Assembly: GCA_017607445.1 (NCBI GenBank)
Contig: JAEVHH010000005.1
Location: forward strand, 1,555,001-1,619,000
Length of the DNA: 64,000 bases
Source of the DNA: Histoplasma ohiense
Lineage: Eukaryota; Ascomycota; Eurotiomycetes; Onygenales; Ajellomycetaceae
Direction of reading: 5' to 3'
Shown here: piece after piece, positions 44,455 through 55,949 of the stretch
How the letters are laid out: each line of letters begins with the position of its first letter
Position numbering within the stretch: position 1 is the first letter of the stretch
Notes under the pieces: model-generated
What the model was told of the DNA's origin: nothing
The model's database searches: none
The model's input: only the letters and a program-made list of their open reading frames with translations
Position numbers and translations under genes: made by a program

Positions 44455-47400
44455 ATTTGCGGTCGACAAGAGTAACCTAAGTCAACCAGGGCTTGTGAGA
44501 CGCCAGAGAGCAGAGCAGCTGTGCAACAGGGTGGATGAACAATTTATATGTCAGTATTCCCCAAACAATATAGGGCTCCGTCTTTGGTGCAGTACGGCTT
44601 TGACGCGAGGGGAAGTTCGCCCACCGCTGCAGCGACGGCACTACACGGAAACAGCCACCGGAATAGAGGATGTCGCGGATAGCGAGGAGGGGAAATGGGG
44701 GTTGGGGAGGGGTGAGAGTGATGGTGGTGATGTCAGGCGGGTAAAAGTCACCCGTCAATTCCAAACCATCTGGAAGTGCAACATTATAATATCACCCATC
44801 GCGAATGGCAGTAAGGGGAGGGGAGAAGACAAGGGTCGGGGGATAGGAAGAGGATGAGAAAAGAGAACAGCAGAGACAAGAGGAAGGAAGATTGGGTAGT
44901 GTTGGGTGGGAATTTGAGGAGAGGATCGAGAGAAGAAGTTAATCGCTAGCCCTGCGTGTGGCGAGGGAAGCGATGATGCTCGAATGATGTTGGCCCAAGC
45001 TAAAAATTTATTTGCGCCGCCTGATAAATAAACCCACGACGTTATGCAGAGCACAAATTAACAGCTTTGTCCGCAAGAGACAAGTCCTGCCCTGTGTGTT
45101 CCAGCTATATTTAACTCGAGAGAACACCACCCGCTTTGTACGGGACAGACGACTAAATATCAACACGGATACTACGCAGCACTGTGCATCACCCCCTCGT
45201 CTGCTGAAGGTGAGCATGCAGCAGAACTCCCTTTTGTTTCAAAGAGTCTCTCCTTCTCCGCCATTATTTGTCTCCAATTGTTTCGCATATGGATACCTAG
45301 CATTAATCTCACAGTTTTTCGCCTGCTAAGCCCCAATGTCTCAGTTTTTAGGAGCTTGTCAAAATTTCCCCCTGTTTCTTTTGTTTCTCCGTAACCATCC
45401 ATACCCTACATTCCTACTGATAATACGCTTCTTGAAGACTTGAAGACGTTCCCGACAAGCTTCTATTCTATGCCGAATCAGGAGAGGTCGTCATAAACAG
45501 CACAGAACCACAGAAAAGCCAAAGGGAAAAAAAAAAAAAAAAGGATCTTCGCAGGGCTCAAGCCACACCACGAATGCAAAGAGCACGCTAAGTTGATTTT
45601 GTGAAATCGGCGTGGTGAGTTCGTTATCCGATGAGTACACATACACATCGAACCAGCAAGAACCGAGCCTCCTCGGCCATGCGTGCCACCACCTACGTAG
45701 TAGAAGATCAATCGAAATAATTAGGTCGAAGCCCGGCCTGTCATCACTAACTGATGCGACTGCCAACTGCCAGCTGTCACTCTGACTGGCAGGCAAACTG
45801 CCGCCAAGCTACAGGCGTCGTCTGCGCCTTAGGAATCGCCGGCTGCCAAGGAACGCCCAGCAGTTACATCAGACACAGGACAGATCGTTGGCTCTGCCGC
45901 TTTTCTCGAAGGTTCCCGGAAAGCGGACGGAGCATTTGACTTTCTCAGGCCTCTTTTTTGACCTGTTTTGGGTAGTTGGTGTGTCTTTTTTATTTTTTTT
46001 TTTCTCGGGAGGCGATTGGAGGAAACTTTTGTTACGGAGGTTTGTGCTTCACAGCTGTCATGCACTTTTTCAGCTTGTTCTTTTTGTTGTCGGTCCAAAA
46101 AGGATGCGGAAGCCCTGGGAAGTTTATCTGTGAAGACTTGATCGCCAAGCATAAAGTTGGCAGCCAAAACTCAGTTACTAATCAGTCATGTATTAGTTGG
46201 TTTAACTTGGTTAACTACAGATTACTCCGTAGTTATTTTCAATTTGCCCACCGTAAGTAAAGCTAAGCGGCGGGTGAGTACTCGGATGAGGCTTACTACG
46301 TAAAAATAAAGCAAATTAACTAGTTATTTAATTTCTAAATTATTTTTTAAAAAAAAAATAAATAAAAATCACCGGAAGCTGATGCGCCAAGAGTTCTTTG
46401 GCCAAAAAAAGTCGCTTGCTGACTAGTTTATATGGCCAACTTAATACCCGACAACGACTCCTCTGAATGCTCTTGAAGAAGTGGTTTACGCAGGGCATTG
46501 ATCAGACCCTTCACACCCTCTTAGAGACCTTACCCTTACCCTTATCCCTTACTCCGTGCTGGGGCTGTGTTTTTGGTTTTAAAAGTGGGGACCATTACCC
46601 GGTTGAGCACAACCACCACCACTGTTGAAGTGCCTGGCTCCTTTCCATTACTTGTCTTTAATATCCCCAGGCTACCTCATGAGTTTTTATACCAGCCAAT
46701 TAGCGGACTCCCAGTCTCAGCTCCTATCATCCACTGGCATCGGGGGGTTATTGCAACTATCCTGGGCCATATTTATTGTAAACCGAAAGCATATACATGT
46801 CCTAGTCGATTTTCTCCCAATAACTCCTTCCTCTTGTTTGCCTGCGCGGTGCTGGGCAACAGGTACAGACCGGCTGCGAGACAGACAGCCAAACCACCGC
46901 TTTCGGGGGCTTTGTCCTGCAGTACCCCAGTTGCTGGAGACCGGCCTGTGGGAGGAATTACTGTTCGTCAACTCCCCCTGGTGACTTTCTGAAAGAACGA
47001 CATGACAGCAGATACATGCATGGCGCTCCCTGGCCCAGGTCTTTGGGGGATTTCTTTATTTGTTTATGTCGAAGATATTGGATATATAGTCACTCCGTGA
47101 GACGAGGCATATGTGCAACTCTCCATGGCAGTGGCAATATTCACCTGCTACCTGGGTACATAAGTACTTTGGTAAATCTTTTGAAGGCTTGGATAGGCAG
47201 GCTCAGCAGCCGCAAATCAGTTTCTGTGTGGTTCACACATTCTGTTTGTTTCCTCGTGTAATCTTTATTATCCGCCCTTGGTAGCCCAAAAAGCTGGAAA
47301 TATGTGTGGAGTACCTGAATGGCACTCTTTTGGAAACACAGATGTTTCTTGGATATCAGAAAGCGAAGATAAACTTGTACAAGCTTACTTCTCTTTGCCT

Positions 47401-47954
47401 TGTTTTTATTTAATACCTTGTTGGATGCAACACCTCCATCTGGTAATATGAGGATACCCCTTTCATACACACCATGGCTCTTTCTTCTCGGAATTGCGCA
47501 ATCAATATTGAGGTCCCAGCATTGTCTTGAGAAGTGAATGCGATGTGTTCTCTGTCCATTTTTGTGGTTGAGGGCTTCAAATGACTGTCAATTCACTCAC
47601 CGGTGTGATTTATAAGAGATGACTGTGCTTGTGTTTGTTTTGTTCTTCCATTTTTATAACATACTCAAGTCTCCATGTTTGTATATCTGTGGAGTCCTTT
47701 CTCAAAGTGAATCACATTGTCTCTTCTATGCCACACTTCGGCACTTCTCAGTGTCATTAACTCTCATTATTTGTCAAGTCCAGAGATTTTGCTCTCACTA
47801 CTCAACTCATCTGGTTTCCTTTATCATAGTATCCTTCATCCATCTCATATCTAGACATAGTGCATGCCCTTCTTTGTTCTTCAAGGGGACAACACACTGT
47901 ATTGGCTAGATATATTTTCCATTTGTCAAGTTATCAGCAGAACAAACCGCAGCA
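44455..47954. other. 3.5 kb intergenic region (divergent promoters)
   Basis: This lies between the start of the SKG3-like gene and the start of the 47955 reading frame. I recognise no gene, RNA or transposon. Short frames such as 45829-46167 (minus) and 46567-46992 (plus) lack family motifs and codon-like structure. A degenerate CCCTTA-type repeat lies near 46530-46557. Confidence 0.4.
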
Positions 47955-48722
47955 ATGTCCAGTATCTTCAATGGAGCGGAAGTCCCCTTCCAGAACCCGC
48001 CTCCCGGCTTATCCAGGCCCTTTCTTAGAGATATGTTTTTGCTGGTTGAGCCTATTGCACCGCTTCCTGACCCTCCTTCAAGAAGCGCTCTTGAATACAG
48101 CATCAAAGAACCTGCCAAACTATCCCCTTACAAGCTGCCTCCTGGCGAAGAGGATTTTGCCCTGGTCTTCAGCACTGGTGATACTCCACCCCTCTCGGAA
48201 GCTGAAACTGAGGAAGATATCGAAAAATCCTACTTTGCACGTCTGGAGCAGGAAATCAAAAAGTTTGGACGCGACTTTAATCCCAAGGCGTGGATGGTTC
48301 ATGTGCCCGCCATGACGGAGATACTCGTGAAGGGTGCTACCCCTGGCACATTCAAGCATTTCCTCATGTTGCTCCTAGAACCAGACGAAACTTTCGCAAA
48401 AGCCCAGCATAGTGTCCAGACTTGGCTCAATGAGAGATATCCTGGTCGTGTTGTCGACGATATCCCCAAGCGTGGACCCTACGCGTTGTGGGCCACAGAT
48501 AAACAATTGTTGCTGGGTGAGATTGAGCTTCTTCGTAAGCTTGTCCAGCCTTTGCGAGAAGCGGGCAAAGCTATCCATTGGCTGGAAAAAAACCCTTGCA
48601 GGAATATCTTTACGATGAAGTCGCTGAAGAAAGCTTACAAGATTATTGCGGAGTTTGAGAACGAGACTACCAGCAGGACTATCCTCAATGAAGAAGGCAA
48701 GCTATCTCTCCCTCTCAATTGA
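47955..48722 (+). CDS. Unrecognised protein, possibly the 5' exon of a longer gene
   Basis: An uninterrupted frame of 255 codons starts at an ATG (MSSIFNGAEVPFQNPPPG). I do not recognise the family. It is hydrophilic and mostly helical, with a Pro-rich N-terminus, an acidic stretch (SEAETEEDIEKSYFARLEQE) and a middle segment KAWMVHVPAMTEILVKGATP. The C-terminus contains LLLGEIELLRKLVQPLREAG, then KSLKKAYKIIAEFENET. No signal peptide or membrane helix is visible, so it is likely cytosolic or nuclear. The stop at 48722 is only 85 nt before the next ATG. A GC-AG intron (48697-48790) would join both frames in phase into a 642-aa protein, which I consider at least as likely as two genes. Confidence 0.6.
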   Translation: MSSIFNGAEVPFQNPPPGLSRPFLRDMFLLVEPIAPLPDPPSRSALEYSIKEPAKLSPYKLPPGEEDFALVFSTGDTPPLSEAETEEDIEKSYFARLEQEIKKFGRDFNPKAWMVHVPAMTEILVKGATPGTFKHFLMLLLEPDETFAKAQHSVQTWLNERYPGRVVDDIPKRGPYALWATDKQLLLGEIELLRKLVQPLREAGKAIHWLEKNPCRNIFTMKSLKKAYKIIAEFENETTSRTILNEEGKLSLPLN

Positions 48723-48807
48723 TAATATTTTCACTCCCTGCGGTTGCTAATTGAGATGAGTAGAGGACTTCTCTCTCCCGAGCATCACAGGTGATTTTAG
48801 GGTGACT

Positions 48808-50191
48808 ATGATGAGCATGAGAATGGCTAGGATGGACGTATGCAAGGAATCACTCTCCAAGATGCCTCCTCCTAAAATCCCGAAATCCAATGACCCAACA
48901 ACCTTCCCTGCCGCCCAACGACAGTTGCACAAATATAGGAATGACGATTCCCAGCAGGATGGCATAGAACATATCGACGAAGCAAAGCCACCACCGCTTT
49001 CGCCTCAGTCCTCGTCGGACTTGCTCATGTACAGACTTGAGGCCGCCAAATGTACAGGAACTATGGACGATGTGATCGAAACCATGATGAATATCGCCCG
49101 GTGGCTAGCCAAGGCTCGCTGCACTGAATCCGTCGACCTCTTCTGCGACGTTGCCAGGATGTTCTCCCCCCGCGACCCTCCAGCAAATCTATCAGATGGG
49201 AAATACTCCCTTATTCGCTCCCTGTGCGATGTAATGTTCGACATCGACGACATTGGAAGTGAATCATCCTCTTCCGCAGACTTGGATTTCGATGGCGAGG
49301 ACAGCCTTGACACAATCAATCGGGAATACTTCGTTGATGTCGCTGCATCGCGTCGTTCCTTGATGGCGGATCTACAGCTCCGAATGGCAGCGGATAAGCC
49401 CATTGCCCCAGCCCATATGCATGGTCACCGCCTCAGCTCACATGGGTCAGTTCGTCGGGGCGCGAATGGGAAAAGGATGCTCAATAAACGCGCTAGGTCG
49501 GAAATGGCATTGCCCAAGTATATCGCACAGAGTTACGAGGATCCTTTTCCCGCTGACCCCAGCAACTGGGCCGCGAACAACACCTCGCCGTTTGCTGAGG
49601 CCTTCCAGGAAGAGCTAGACCGGGAGAAGGTGCGTCGTGCTTATCAGAGACTCAAAGCGATATGCGAGGAGGGTATTAAAGCCCGTTCTCGTGCTGTTCC
49701 CCCCAAGGAGGCTGTGGTCGCTCAGGTCGCTCAGGTCGCTCAGGTCCCGCCGGCGAAAGAAAATGTGGTTAGTCTATTTCCCATTCCAACAACTATCTGC
49801 TTCTCTCCTTTTTTTTTCTTTTTCCTTCGTGGAGCTCGATCTAAAGAACACGGGATTTTCTAGACTCCCTTAAAACAGAAACGACGTAGCTTAAGCGTTA
49901 ATTGTACTGGAAAACAAGCTGCGGCAATGATCCTTGAGGCGCTGATGAAGAGTAGACATGAAGACCCCGTGCCCGACGTCCAAGAGAAAGAGAAACCCAT
50001 TGTTATTGAGAGAAAGCCTATGCCTGATGAGCAGGTTGACAATGAGGTAAGTCATACTCCATTCAAGCTTTATTAGTTTACAGAAAGGGTTTATTCGTTT
50101 ATTTTCATTTTTCGTTATTATCTTCTAACTAACATATTACACCTCTGCTCCGTTTTCCTGCTAGAAACTGCATGAATGGAGCAGCTTCTAG
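48808..50191 (+). CDS. Unrecognised acidic/Ser-rich protein (or 3' part of the 47955 gene)
   Basis: Exons 48808-49767, 49864-50046 and 50165-50191 give 389 aa if independent. The family is not recognised. Visible features are a Lys/Pro-rich start (KMPPPKIPKSNDP), a helical block (MYRLEAAKCTGTMDDVIETM, NIARWLAKARCTESVDLFCD), an acidic Ser cluster (IDDIGSESSSSADLDFDGED) and a basic segment with RRGANGKRMLNKRARSE. These are followed by a helix FAEAFQEELDREKVRRAYQR and three tandem AQV units encoded by a 9-nt repeat. Exon 2 adds a Lys/Glu-rich tail and the last exon nine codons including the stop. The first donor is GTTAGT. The gap to the upstream stop is too short for an ordinary fungal promoter, supporting the fused model. 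Confidence 0.6.
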
Positions 50192-51587
50192 CTCAGCCCT
50201 TCCCAACCTGGCCCACATCTTCTTCTTTCAGGTTAAGAATTGACTTTGCAATTTGAATCAAAGTTCCACATAGAACTCCCTATAGTGAACAAAGCCAGTA
50301 GGGACCCGTTTTTCCATTAATTCCTTCAGGTTATTCAAAAACCCGAAATTATTTGCGGAGGAGCAGGTGAAAGGCAATAAAGAAGAAACAAAACGTTTCT
50401 TCAATCAGATCATGAGAGCGGAACATATATAAGCATGTGGCTTATGTATGCAGCCTCATGATTATTTATTTCTTTCAGTTCCTTGCTTGTTGCTCTCTCC
50501 TTTTCTCCTCCTTTTCATTTTCTCCACCTTTGTCGCCGTGAACTTAGGTTTTGTCCCATACTCCAAGAGTTATCAGTTTTTCCCATTCACGTTTGTGATT
50601 TCTTTAATTTTTCTTTTCTCTCTTCTTCTAATTTCTTTCTTTTTTCTATCTTCTTTATTTCTTCATCTGGCAATCATTTCCGTTGACAACAATCCAAGGG
50701 TCAACCTTCCAACGGCCATGGTATAAACTTCCACCAAGGAGTTCCACAGGATAAAAGGAATTCGAACAACACTCGGCTTGGACACGGAGAAGGACCAACT
50801 GACGATGTTTTTAGTCGAATTTTGCTCACGGACAAATCGCAGCTTACTCAGGGAACCTTTGTTTTTTGATCTTTTTTTTTTTTTTTTTTTTTTTTTTTTA
50901 GTTACTCTGGCATCTAATTTTTCCCCCTTGTTGATGCAATTTTGAACCGGGAATCTTTTCATTTTGTTTTTTGTTTTCTTTTTCTTTCCTGGCTTTGATG
51001 GATTTTAATAATGATTTTCAGTCCTTTACGGTTGGCATTTACTTCCCGCTCTTCTACGCTCGCTGGAAGAAATGGGACAGAGGAGAAGGTTGGGCAGCAA
51101 TCGGTTTTTCATATGAAGGGGGTTTGGTGGTTTGATAGTTTGCGAAGTATCTGCTCTGCTTGTACTTGCTGCTGGGTTTCTGGGTTAATTTTCATCTCTT
51201 TTCTTGGTTTCTGCCTCTTTTTGCGTCCCACTTTTGCCTCCCACTCTTCTATAATTGTACAAGGAGCAATATGGTGTGTGGTGTTATGCTTCACTGGATT
51301 TGAAAAAGCAGAATGTTACTGAGGATGTGAAGCAGGGCCTATGCGACTTTCTTTGGCGATAGTAGTAGATAGATAGATAACAAAAAAATAATTTAAAAAA
51401 AAATTGCTTTTTGCAATATGGCCCGCATTATTCAACCTTTTGTCATGATGTATATAACCCCACAAATATATATTAATAGTTTTCAGTCACATTTCTGATT
51501 CATGAAGTTTTAGATAATGAAGAAGAAAATTGCATATCACATCAACAACTATCACCACATGGTGGATGGTTGGTCATCGCTACCATC
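50192..51587. other. Convergent 3' flanks of the 48 kb gene and TFIIIA
   Basis: 1.4 kb, strongly T-rich on the plus strand, with a 28-T run at 50872-50899. No recognised gene. Confidence 0.5.
50872..50899 (+). repeat. Homopolymer T run (28 nt)
   Basis: Uninterrupted T tract in intergenic DNA downstream of converging genes. Confidence 0.85.
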
Positions 51588-53414
51588 TCATCCATCCTTT
51601 GCTTGTTGCCCCTGAGTAAACGTCAAGACGGGGTCGATCAAAGCCATGTCAGTATCCCCACCATTATCAACTGAAGAAACACCAGTACCAATGGTGCAAT
51701 CCACCATCGCAAGTTCGTCATGAACTAACATCTGTCCCTTACCAACTAATGATTGTTCAACACCTGCATTCTGCGGACGGATATCATCGCCGTTCCCACC
51801 GTCAGCGGGAGCATACCTATGTCCATACCCAAGCCTTGTCAAATTATCAAAGTCGAGAGTAAAGCTCTGCTCCCCACCTTGCATAGCGCGCTGCATGAAC
51901 AGGATTTGAATATCGTTTTCCTCCAAACTGTGCTTCGAGGCCATGTGCAGCCACAAGTCATAGTCTCGATGGAAGCGATGCGCACACTGCTCCAGCAGAC
52001 ATGGGATGTGCCGGCCAGATTCCGCCTCGTAGCCTTCACCAGTCAGCATGGAGAGATTCGAAGGTGCTGCTAGGCGGCTACTCTGATTTTCAGATTTATC
52101 TTTCGGCCGTGAATGGGAACTGTACCCGCTACTGTTACTGCTGGAGCCGTTAAGGCCAAGCAGTTCCCTTCGCTCTGCTTTCGCATTTTTCAAACCCAAA
52201 TGCGCTGTGCGCACATGTTCTTCGAGGGCGAGTTTGCTCCCGTACCGTTTTCCGCATCCGCCATCCTGCGCTGTCCAGCCTTCTAGCTTTTTCGAGCGAG
52301 AGAGATCCGTCTCGCCGCAGATAAAACGCTTCTCACCCTCGTGAACGGTTTTTATGTGCACGTTCAGATTGCCTCTTTTTGTGAAGTTGCGGCCGCAGTT
52401 CGGATAGTGGCACGGGTAGATTTTGCGCTCTTCGAGCGGGACAGTGCCGTGAGTGATTTCGAGATGGCGGCGGAGATCTCGATTGGATGAGCATGTCATG
52501 TCGCATTCTGGACAGGTGGGTGGATGGACGGATTTCATGTGTGCTTGGAGTAAAGCATAAGTTTGGAAGACGGCGTTTGGATGTGGATTGGTAACCCCGT
52601 TCGTTGTTGTCGAGTTCTGTTCGTCAGTTGCGTTAGAGGCACATTCTGTGCAGGCGAACCGAGCACCGCCGTGAAGTCTGCCCTCATGCGAACGCAGATG
52701 TCCTGCTGTATCGAATGCCTGTGTACATGGTTGACCAGTTACTGGATCAAGATGCGGGCAGGGAAAGGGTTTCTTATTCAGATGGGCGGTCAAGATATGT
52801 TTTTGGAGGGTCGAGTGTTTGCGGAATGTCTCGTTGCAAGGAGGATATTCTGTACACCTGTATTTATCCCTTCCTTCATGCGCAGCTAGATGTCTTCGTA
52901 GCCGCGATCCCGTAACAAATGTCTTGCCGCATCCTTCTCTATCGCAGACGTAGTCTCGGATGGTGGTATGCGCGCTCTTCACATGGTGGTTAAGATGGGA
53001 AGCTCGTAGAAAGGTCTTCTCGCAACCCTCATACGTGCAATTAAATATTCGCTCATTCGTGTGCGATCTTAGGTGTTCTGTAAGTCGTGCAGGGCGGTTG
53101 AAAGCTTTAAGGCATCCATCGTACGGGCAAAGATGAGTTTTGCGATCTGACGGGTATCTGGAGGAGGCAGGAGAGTAAGGTGTGATGGGTGTTGCCTGCT
53201 GGTCGCCATGACTTAGGCAGTAGGAAGATTGAGATTCGGAGTCTGATAGATTGCCATTATCAAAAACTTCTGCGAAATTGTCAGAAAATTTAGCCATTGT
53301 ACCTACTGCAATCATGTGCTTACCAGAGCTGTCTGATGGAGCCGATTGTTGTAGTCGCTTGGGCGGTCGCTGGGTTTCTGAAATGGCCTTTCGTTTCTGG
53401 GCCATGATTCCCAT
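51588..53414 (-). CDS. PZF1: Transcription factor IIIA, multi-C2H2 zinc-finger protein
   Basis: A single exon of 608 aa starting at the ATG at 53414 (MGIMAQKRKAISETQRPPKR); the ATG at 53405 is the alternative. TFIIIA binds the internal control region of 5S rRNA genes and recruits TFIIIC and RNA polymerase III. From about residue 95 there are eight to nine closely spaced C2H2 fingers: CPYDGCLKAF, CTYEGCEKTF, CDREGCGKTF, CTEYPPCNETF, CPHLDPVTGQPCTQAF, CPECDMTCSSNRDL, CHYPNCGRNF and GGCGKRYGSKLALEEHVRTAH. A last isolated finger (CLLEQCAHRFHRDYDLWLHM) lies beyond a Ser-rich spacer. This wide split before the terminal finger is the fungal TFIIIA layout. The segment between the fifth and sixth listed fingers (FACTECASNATDEQ) lacks a normal finger spacing and may be degenerate. 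The gene is divergent from RPB6. Confidence 0.92.
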   Translation of the reverse strand: MGIMAQKRKAISETQRPPKRLQQSAPSDSSGKHMIAVGTMAKFSDNFAEVFDNGNLSDSESQSSYCLSHGDQQATPITPYSPASSRYPSDRKTHLCPYDGCLKAFNRPARLTEHLRSHTNERIFNCTYEGCEKTFLRASHLNHHVKSAHTTIRDYVCDREGCGKTFVTGSRLRRHLAAHEGRDKYRCTEYPPCNETFRKHSTLQKHILTAHLNKKPFPCPHLDPVTGQPCTQAFDTAGHLRSHEGRLHGGARFACTECASNATDEQNSTTTNGVTNPHPNAVFQTYALLQAHMKSVHPPTCPECDMTCSSNRDLRRHLEITHGTVPLEERKIYPCHYPNCGRNFTKRGNLNVHIKTVHEGEKRFICGETDLSRSKKLEGWTAQDGGCGKRYGSKLALEEHVRTAHLGLKNAKAERRELLGLNGSSSNSSGYSSHSRPKDKSENQSSRLAAPSNLSMLTGEGYEAESGRHIPCLLEQCAHRFHRDYDLWLHMASKHSLEENDIQILFMQRAMQGGEQSFTLDFDNLTRLGYGHRYAPADGGNGDDIRPQNAGVEQSLVGKGQMLVHDELAMVDCTIGTGVSSVDNGGDTDMALIDPVLTFTQGQQAKDG

Positions 53415-53740
53415 TTCCTCCAAAGAGCAGCTATAAAAAAAAGTTTGGAGGGGGTATATATCTTTGCCGCTGACTTGTGGAATGTTCCTATCTTTGCCCT
53501 TGTGTGGATCAAAATTTCGATTAGGGTATAAAATCTTGGCAAAATATTTATTTAGTTGTAATTTAAGCGCCAAGCGCTATAAGCGAATGCGCCAAAAATT
53601 TAACTTTTTCTTTGCTCCAAGACCCAAAATCAAACTTTTCCAGCAGACATTACGTACCGCGCAGAGAATTCGACTCTACCTTGCTTGAAGAGCGTGGGAT
53701 ATATTTTTGCCTTGCGCAATTGTTTTCTCGTTTAAGCGCA
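53415..53740. promoter_or_regulatory. Bidirectional promoter region TFIIIA / RPB6
   Basis: Only 326 bp separates the two divergent ATGs. AAGCG occurs at 53566, 53573, 53581 and 53734, the last directly before the RPB6 start. The left half holds T/A-rich sequence with TATAAA-like motifs. Confidence 0.6.
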
Positions 53741-54492
53741 ATGTCAGACTACGGCGCAGGTGACCATGAGGAACATAATGATGCTGGGTTAGTGGGCCGA
53801 TGCACCTTCCTGCCACTGATTGGAAACCGTGCGACGCACGGCGGAGATTTATTGAGGCCCCTGAAACTTCTAGAGCGATGTAACTAATATTTTACTTCTT
53901 ACAGTTTCGACTATGAGCCTCCCGAGTACGAGTACATTGATAATGAACCTGAAGACTATGTAGAACCAGAGCAGACGGAGCATGGTGAAAACGGATATGC
54001 GATAGTGAATGGTGACGGCCAGCCTGTGCAGAATGGCGAGGGGGACGTTGTTTCGGGAGATCCGAATGCAGGCGCATCGAAGGGAAAGGTCATGCTGCAG
54101 CAACGGGAGAAAAAGGTCCCAAACGACCAGCGGACGACCACCCCCTACATGACCAAATACGAACGCGCACGAGTGTTAGGCACACGAGCGCTACAAATCA
54201 GGTTAGTTTTCATACGATATCTTTATCAGCGTGGCGGATTATCTCCAGCGTACTAACCCGGGTGGACAGCATGAACGCGCCAATCCTTGTTGACCTGGAG
54301 GGAGAGACGGATCCTCTTCAAATCGCTCTAAAGGAGCTTGCTCAGAAAAAGATCCCCTTGATTGTTAGGAGGTATCTCCCTGATGGATGGTAAGCTTCAC
54401 TCCAATATATATATATATATATATACGTAGGGACTTATCTAATCATGTATCACCTCAGGTATGAGGATTGGACCTGCGAAGAGTTGCTTTAA
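53741..54492 (+). CDS. RPB6: RNA polymerases I, II and III common subunit RPABC2 (Rpb6)
   Basis: Exons 53741-53787, 53905-54201, 54270-54389 and 54459-54492 give 165 aa; all three introns are phase 2. Rpb6 sits at the base of the clamp in all three nuclear polymerases and is needed for assembly. The acidic N-terminal tail (MSDYGAGDHEEHNDAGFDYE, PPEYEYIDNEPEDYVEPEQ) is followed by the conserved core TTPYMTKYERARVLGTRALQ. The core continues with ISMNAPILVDLEGETDPLQI, ALKELAQKKIPLIVRRYLPD and the C-terminal GWYEDWTCEELL. The family length is normal (yeast 155). The last intron has an AT dinucleotide run. Divergent partner TFIIIA belongs to the same transcription machinery. Confidence 0.97.
54403..54425. 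repeat. AT dinucleotide run in the last RPB6 intron
   Basis: About eleven AT units lie within the 69-nt intron between exons 3 and 4. The run is likely length-variable without affecting the splice sites. Confidence 0.75.
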
Positions 54493-55949
54493 GCCTGCAT
54501 CTTTTCTTCCTTTTTAAATATGTTAATGTGGATTCTTTTATCATTGTTATTACCGGGTCAATTTTTCGCATAGCGGGAGGTGTTAGGTCTTCAACTTGGG
54601 TATTTGATTTATACTCTGGAGCTTGAACTGCTTTTTCAGCGGGGAGAAAAAATGTTGACGAAATTCCAAGGCAGGGAGATGGATAATTGCCTTTTATAAT
54701 GTGGATATAGATATTCCATAGACCATATAATGGTTTTCCTTTCGTCTCCAGATATTTCAGCGTCTTAAGGGCCTCGGCTCAACGATGTTGTTTTCCATAC
54801 TTATGGGGGAAATTACTGTGGCTAGCCCAATTCCAAACGACTCAAAATGCAGGCTAACCGAAGGGTTTGTGATGCAAGAAGCCATCGTTAAGAAGGGTGA
54901 CCCTGACCCATTGGGGTAGGGATGGCTAGCCCCAGCCGTATCTCACATCCATCGTCTCCCTCAGAAATCACAACAGTGGCTATCATCGTATATCCTCACA
55001 TAGCTCATGCCTATTATCGGCTTCCAGAAAAGCACTGGCGCCAGAGTCTTGATATAAATATTGCCTATTTCAAGCTAATGCCGATCTGCAGGTGTTGGTC
55101 AAATCGTCTTCATGCGCTTCGCAACAAAAACCCACATCTGGCAACCCTACTTCGTAGTGAGAACAAAGCCTACTAGTTAAATATTAGGGCAATAAAGATT
55201 AAAAATGGTGCGGAAAGAAAATTCTACTTCTACATCCAAGAAACAATCTTGGGGGTATTTTTGTTCTTACCGCGAGCTATGTCGACATATTACTTGGTCA
55301 TTGTTAGCCATTCACCTCTGCTCTTGGTTCTTTGATACTATTACTTTTATCATGAATATGGGAATATACTAAAACAAAAAGGGTTTATGTTCTCCTTTAA
55401 ATATATGTCCCCTCCCTGTTTGAGGGCCATATCTCTTCATCTTGACATTCCATTCCTCTCGGCTGCGCTGATGATTATGGAAGGGCTTGTCGGCGACAAA
55501 ATCCCAAATTGGCCGTGTCTTTCCGTCGACATATTCCTCCTCGTGCTGAGGCGCTGGGGAGAAAGAGGAGTCACATAAGAAGGTATTGTCATTGGCAATA
55601 ACCAACTTAGCTACGACTACTGCTAAAAAGCATGGCCACAAGTGCTGCCATCTTTCTCTTCTTTCATAGCTGGTATATATATGATATATGGCTTTTCATA
55701 TTCCCTTCCTCAGCTCCTGAGATCCTATGTTGAAGTCACGTACCTAACTGGAAACGTACATGATACAGGGGAATTGTGATGGATTATGGGAGTTTCTAGA
55801 CTCACCATTGAGCAACACCTGTTTGCAGGGCGAGTCACCATTGATAATAATATGGATCGGCTCGATAGAGGATTCTCGACGTCAACTCTAATAGTTGGGC
55901 ATACGTATTTTCCCAAATATTGTCCCTGATTAGATTGGCCTCTGAAATA
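54493..55949. other. Intergenic, no intact gene recognised
   Basis: 1.5 kb of AT-rich sequence. A minus-strand frame of about 90 codons (55369-55641) has no in-frame ATG at its start and no recognisable family; it may be a decayed exon. The expected 5' half of the transporter relic that begins at about 55950 is not detectable by eye. Confidence 0.4.

Noticed and set aside
46530..46557. CCCTTA-like repeat resembling telomeric sequence
   Set aside because: Units are CCTTACC and CCCTTATC, not the fungal CCCTAA, only three or four copies are present, and flanking genes are interior housekeeping genes.
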